In this document: piece by piece, positions 35,525 to 37,388 of the stretch
How the letters are laid out: every line of letters starts with the position of its first letter
Position numbering within the stretch: the stretch's first letter is position 1
Source: Actinophytocola sp.
Lineage (GTDB): Bacteria > Actinomycetota > Actinomycetes > Mycobacteriales > Pseudonocardiaceae
Assembly: GCA_009377475.1 (NCBI GenBank)
Contig: WHTY01000044.1
Location: forward strand, 1 to 37,388
Reading direction: 5' to 3'
DNA length: 37,388 nucleotides
Position numbers and translations under genes: made by a program
The notes under the pieces: generated by a model
The model's database searches: none
What the model was told of the DNA's origin: nothing
Seen by the model: the letters and a program-made list of their open reading frames with translations, nothing else

Positions 35525-35660
35525 CCCGCGAGTCACACCTTATTCGCCGCGAGTCTCACCTTGTCTGGCCTGAGTTGCACCGTTATTCGTCGCGAGTCCC
35601 ACGTTGTGGGGTCGCGAGTCCCGACATGTGGTGCCGTGTGTTCTGCCTTCCGGTTCTGCC
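35525..35660 (+). repeat. Type A element 3, after the AI-2E family gene
   Basis: GAGT cores at 35530, 35551, 35572, 35594 and 35616, and a GTGT variant at 35638 (steps 21, 21, 22, 22, 22). The unit order copies the element at 17739: GCGAGTCTCACC units first, a GGCCTGAGTT unit third, TTCTG units last. It begins 14 bases after the stop and points away from the gene. Confidence 0.8.
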
Positions 35661-35687
35661 GGGCAGCACGCGGCGCCCCAGAATGAC

Positions 35688-35745
35688 GAACACGGCGTCA
35701 CGAATTTCGGACACAGCGGCGTGAGCGTCGGACACGGGGTGGGTT
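35688..35745 (-). repeat. Type B array facing type A element 3
   Basis: ACAC cores at 35690, 35711 and 35732, exactly 21 apart. The units belong to the family at 5487 but on the minus strand, so type A and type B elements face each other. A small hairpin CTGCCGGGCAG (about 35656-35666) lies between them. Confidence 0.65.
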
Positions 35746-35783
35746 CAGGGTTTTTCCCCGATTCGTCTGGCGCCGCGCGTGGC

Positions 35784-35789
35784 TAGCAT
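35784..35789 (+). promoter_or_regulatory. -10 element for leaderless DUF1707 gene
   Basis: TAGCAT ends 7 bases before the ATG at 35797, with no ribosome-binding site between. Confidence 0.5.
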
Positions 35790-35796
35790 CGGTGCC

Positions 35797-36039
35797 ATGA
35801 CTGACGCCGCGAACGGAACCGGGAACGTCACTGTGAACCCGCGCGACCTGCGGGTCTCCGACGCCGAGCGGGAGCACGTGGTGAGCCTGCTGCAGCGGGC
35901 CATAGGGCGCGGCCTGATCGATCTGGACGAGTTCACCGAGCGCACCGACCTCGCTTACAACGCGACGACCCGCAGTCAGCTCAACATCGTGCTGGCCGAC
36001 CTGCCGGGGCTTGTGCACGTCGACGCGCCCCGCCGCTGA
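35797..36039 (+). CDS. DUF1707 domain protein
   Basis: 80 residues. Almost the whole protein is one DUF1707 (SHOCT-like) module: LRVSDAEREHVVSLLQRAIG then GLIDLDEFTERTDLAYNATT and LNIVLADLPG. In other proteins this module is joined to membrane helices; here it stands alone without any. The function is unknown, and oligomerisation or scaffolding is assumed. Confidence 0.9.
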   Translation: MTDAANGTGNVTVNPRDLRVSDAEREHVVSLLQRAIGRGLIDLDEFTERTDLAYNATTRSQLNIVLADLPGLVHVDAPRR

Positions 36040-36080
36040 GCGGGAACACGACGCGCGGAACGGGGAACACGACGCCCGTC
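36040..36080 (-). repeat. Type B units after the DUF1707 gene
   Basis: Two units with GGGAACACGACG cores; ACAC at 36046 and 36067, 21 apart. A further GTGTTCCCC on the opposite strand sits at about 36112-36120. Confidence 0.5.
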
Positions 36081-36127
36081 TGTCATAGGTGGCCGTCACT
36101 CGGTTGGACTCTGTGTTCCCCCCTTAC

Positions 36128-36142
36128 TCACCGTTACGGTGA
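36128..36142. promoter_or_regulatory. Palindrome TCACCG-TTA-CGGTGA
   Basis: Perfect 6-bp arms with a 3-base centre, in the 467-base gap before the TetR gene. It could be a regulator site. Apart from this, the repeat units and a doubtful small reading frame, I see nothing else in the gap. Confidence 0.35.
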
Positions 36143-36257
36143 ATAACGAATCAGGCATAACCGACGCATCGGGGCGTCGAATATCGACTTGGCGCTGCGA
36201 AATGACAGAATGCACGGCATCATGACAGGGGTTGCCTGACGTCACTCATTCGTGGGT

Positions 36258-36446
36258 TCACCGGATCGGGTAACCCCGTAGTTGGTCACGGCCAGCAACC
36301 AGTCCGGCCATCCATAGCGGTGGCGGGATCGAGTCGCCGGCGTCGGTCGCGTAGCCCCCCGAGCGATCGGCGCCGGTGGCGCCTCGACCCCCGCGCGTTC
36401 CCGGCATCCCATCCCGGTAACGCCGTGATCCCTCGATGTACTGCAT
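36258..36446 (-). CDS. Possible small protein, 62 residues
   Basis: Open frame from the ATG at 36446, divergent from the TetR gene, in an otherwise empty gap. It starts MQYIEGSRRYRDG, has a Gly/Arg-rich middle and a weakly hydrophobic stretch PPPLWMAGLVAG. There is no clear ribosome-binding site and no known domain. It may be chance. Confidence 0.2.
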   Translation of the reverse strand: MQYIEGSRRYRDGMPGTRGGRGATGADRSGGYATDAGDSIPPPLWMAGLVAGRDQLRGYPIR

Positions 36447-36487
36447 TTCGGACGAGCCTCGATCGAGGCACTGCGGCGTGGCGGTTA

Positions 36488-36504
36488 CCCGACGTATCGT
36501 CGGG
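36488..36504 (+). promoter_or_regulatory. Operator overlapping the -10 of the TetR gene
   Basis: CCCGACG, TAT, CGTCGGG: perfect 7-bp arms. The likely -10 TATCGT (36495-36500) lies inside it, and the ATG at 36507 follows six bases after the -10, so the transcript is probably leaderless. A repressor bound here would block initiation; autoregulation by the TetR protein is the simplest reading. Confidence 0.6.
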
Positions 36505-36506
36505 GT

Positions 36507-37235
36507 ATGAGCGAGGCCAACCGCTCGGAACGACCAGTATCGGGCACCGGCTCGTTGATCAAGCAGGCCGCCAGACGACTGCTCGTCGAGCACGGTGTCG
36601 CGGGCGTGACGCTCCGTGCCATCGCCCGCGACCTTGGGCTGACCGCCCCCGCGCTGTACCGCTACTACCGCTCCCATTCGCAACTGCTTGAGCAGCTACG
36701 TGGCGAGATCAGCGTGGAACTCGCCGATGAGCTGTCCGAGGACGTCGCGCGACTGCCGCATGACGGCATCGGGCAGTTCTTCGCCGTCTGCCGGGGGTTC
36801 CGACGCTGGGCGCTCGCGCATCCGCACGAGTTCGCGCTGGTGTTCGCGTCCGTGTCCACCGAACACACGTCGGCGCCGCTGACCGGCGCGAACGAGCCGT
36901 TCGGCAGGGTGTTCATCACCAGCATGGCGCGGGTGCTCGTCAACCACGAACTCGCAGGTCTGCCGGACGACCTGGTGCCGTCGGCGCTGCGCAGCGACGT
37001 CGCCAAGTTCCGGCAGACGGTGCTCGACACGCTCGCCCGCGACGGCATGCGCATCGACCCGAACCGGCTGCCGCTGGAAGTCGCGTTCCTGATGGTGCAG
37101 TACTGGATCCGCATCTACGGACACGTCACGCTTGAGGTGTTCGGCAACTTCCCGATGCCGGTCGTCCAGCCCGACGTGCTGTTCGACGCGATGCTGGCCG
37201 AACTCGCCCGCGAGCTGGGCCTCGGCGCTCTCTAG
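36507..37235 (+). CDS. TetR-family regulator with WHG-type C-terminal domain
   Basis: 242 residues, ATG start. The N-terminal TetR helix-turn-helix spans ~15-62: VAGVTLRAIARDLGLTAPAL then YRYYRSHSQLLEQL. The C-terminal ligand domain has WALAHPHEFALVF and continues to about 235, matching the TetR_C_13/WHG type. It is probably a ligand-responsive repressor. Its target may be its own gene or genes beyond the right edge, since no obvious target gene is next to it here. Confidence 0.92.
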   Translation: MSEANRSERPVSGTGSLIKQAARRLLVEHGVAGVTLRAIARDLGLTAPALYRYYRSHSQLLEQLRGEISVELADELSEDVARLPHDGIGQFFAVCRGFRRWALAHPHEFALVFASVSTEHTSAPLTGANEPFGRVFITSMARVLVNHELAGLPDDLVPSALRSDVAKFRQTVLDTLARDGMRIDPNRLPLEVAFLMVQYWIRIYGHVTLEVFGNFPMPVVQPDVLFDAMLAELARELGLGAL

Positions 37236-37388
37236 ACCACGCGCAGCCCGCTAGGTGGCTGGTGTCGAACGCGCCTGTTGTGGCTGGGTGCGGGCGGAGG
37301 TGGGCGGATACCAGCGAGAACCGCCCGTGGCGCCAAGGCTTCGCGCTGGCGGGATAGCCTCCGTGATCGCTGATTAGCGGTCGTGACC
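37236..37388. other. Right-edge non-coding stretch
   Basis: 153 bases after the TetR stop. I see no gene, hairpin or repeat unit in it. Confidence 0.4.

Noticed and set aside
36258..36683. 141-residue minus-strand protein overlapping the TetR gene start
   Set aside because: Its first part is antisense to the TetR helix-turn-helix; only the shorter 62-residue frame could be real, with low confidence.

Overview
The window is high-GC DNA that looks like the chromosome of a mycelial actinobacterium, most likely Pseudonocardiaceae (an inference from gene content, not a database result). The signs are a dnaK-grpE-dnaJ-hspR operon and a clpB gene with HspR (HAIR) operators, a ShbA-type sigma factor, GTG starts, several probable leaderless genes and a very long chaplin-like secreted protein. 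From memory, the gene set and part of the order match the Mycobacterium tuberculosis Rv0338c-Rv0385 neighbourhood: Rv0338c, dnaK to hspR, DedA Rv0364, GH76 Rv0365c, methyltransferase Rv0380c, pyrE, Rv0383c, clpB, Rv0385. No rRNA, tRNA, insertion sequence, phage gene or CRISPR array was seen.

Layout. 1-953: 5' part of an iron-sulfur membrane reductase, minus strand. 1087-5450: heat-shock operon with a SigH/SigR-like promoter and an HspR operator. 5451-6542: a 21-bp-period array, an orphan lipoprotein, a long inverted repeat and a second array. 6543-10194: two paralogous type II flavohaemoglobins flanking a PNPOx-family flavoprotein. 10360-11976: AGCS amino-acid symporter. 12096-14815: clpB, whose HspR operator encloses the -35 of a SigH-like promoter. 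14918-17737: membrane protein, SDR, pyrE and SpoU/TrmH methyltransferase. 17738-18091: two polarised repeat elements facing each other. 18092-20293: molybdopterin oxidoreductase. 20410-25485: GH76 enzyme, DedA protein, DHA2 exporter with MarR regulator, and DUF368 protein. 25482-28658: FAD-linked dehydrogenase and two sigma-factor genes, one coupled to a one-helix membrane protein. 28812-29161: YCII protein and a long terminator. 29173-33961: two secreted proteins, one about 1,200 residues with roughly 15 chaplin-like repeats. 34276-37235: AI-2E family permease, DUF1707 protein and TetR regulator, with more repeat elements between them.

How it works together. ClpB and the DnaK system form one disaggregation network and share regulatory logic: HspR repression plus an apparent SigH-type stress promoter. 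DedA and DUF368 are the two families shown elsewhere to recycle the polyprenyl-phosphate carrier, so 21.5-25.5 kb has an envelope theme. The most unusual signal is between the genes: short degenerate units at 21-22 bp spacing (two DNA helical turns), in two sequence families. Several arrays start just downstream of stop codons, and they occur at six loci in this window.
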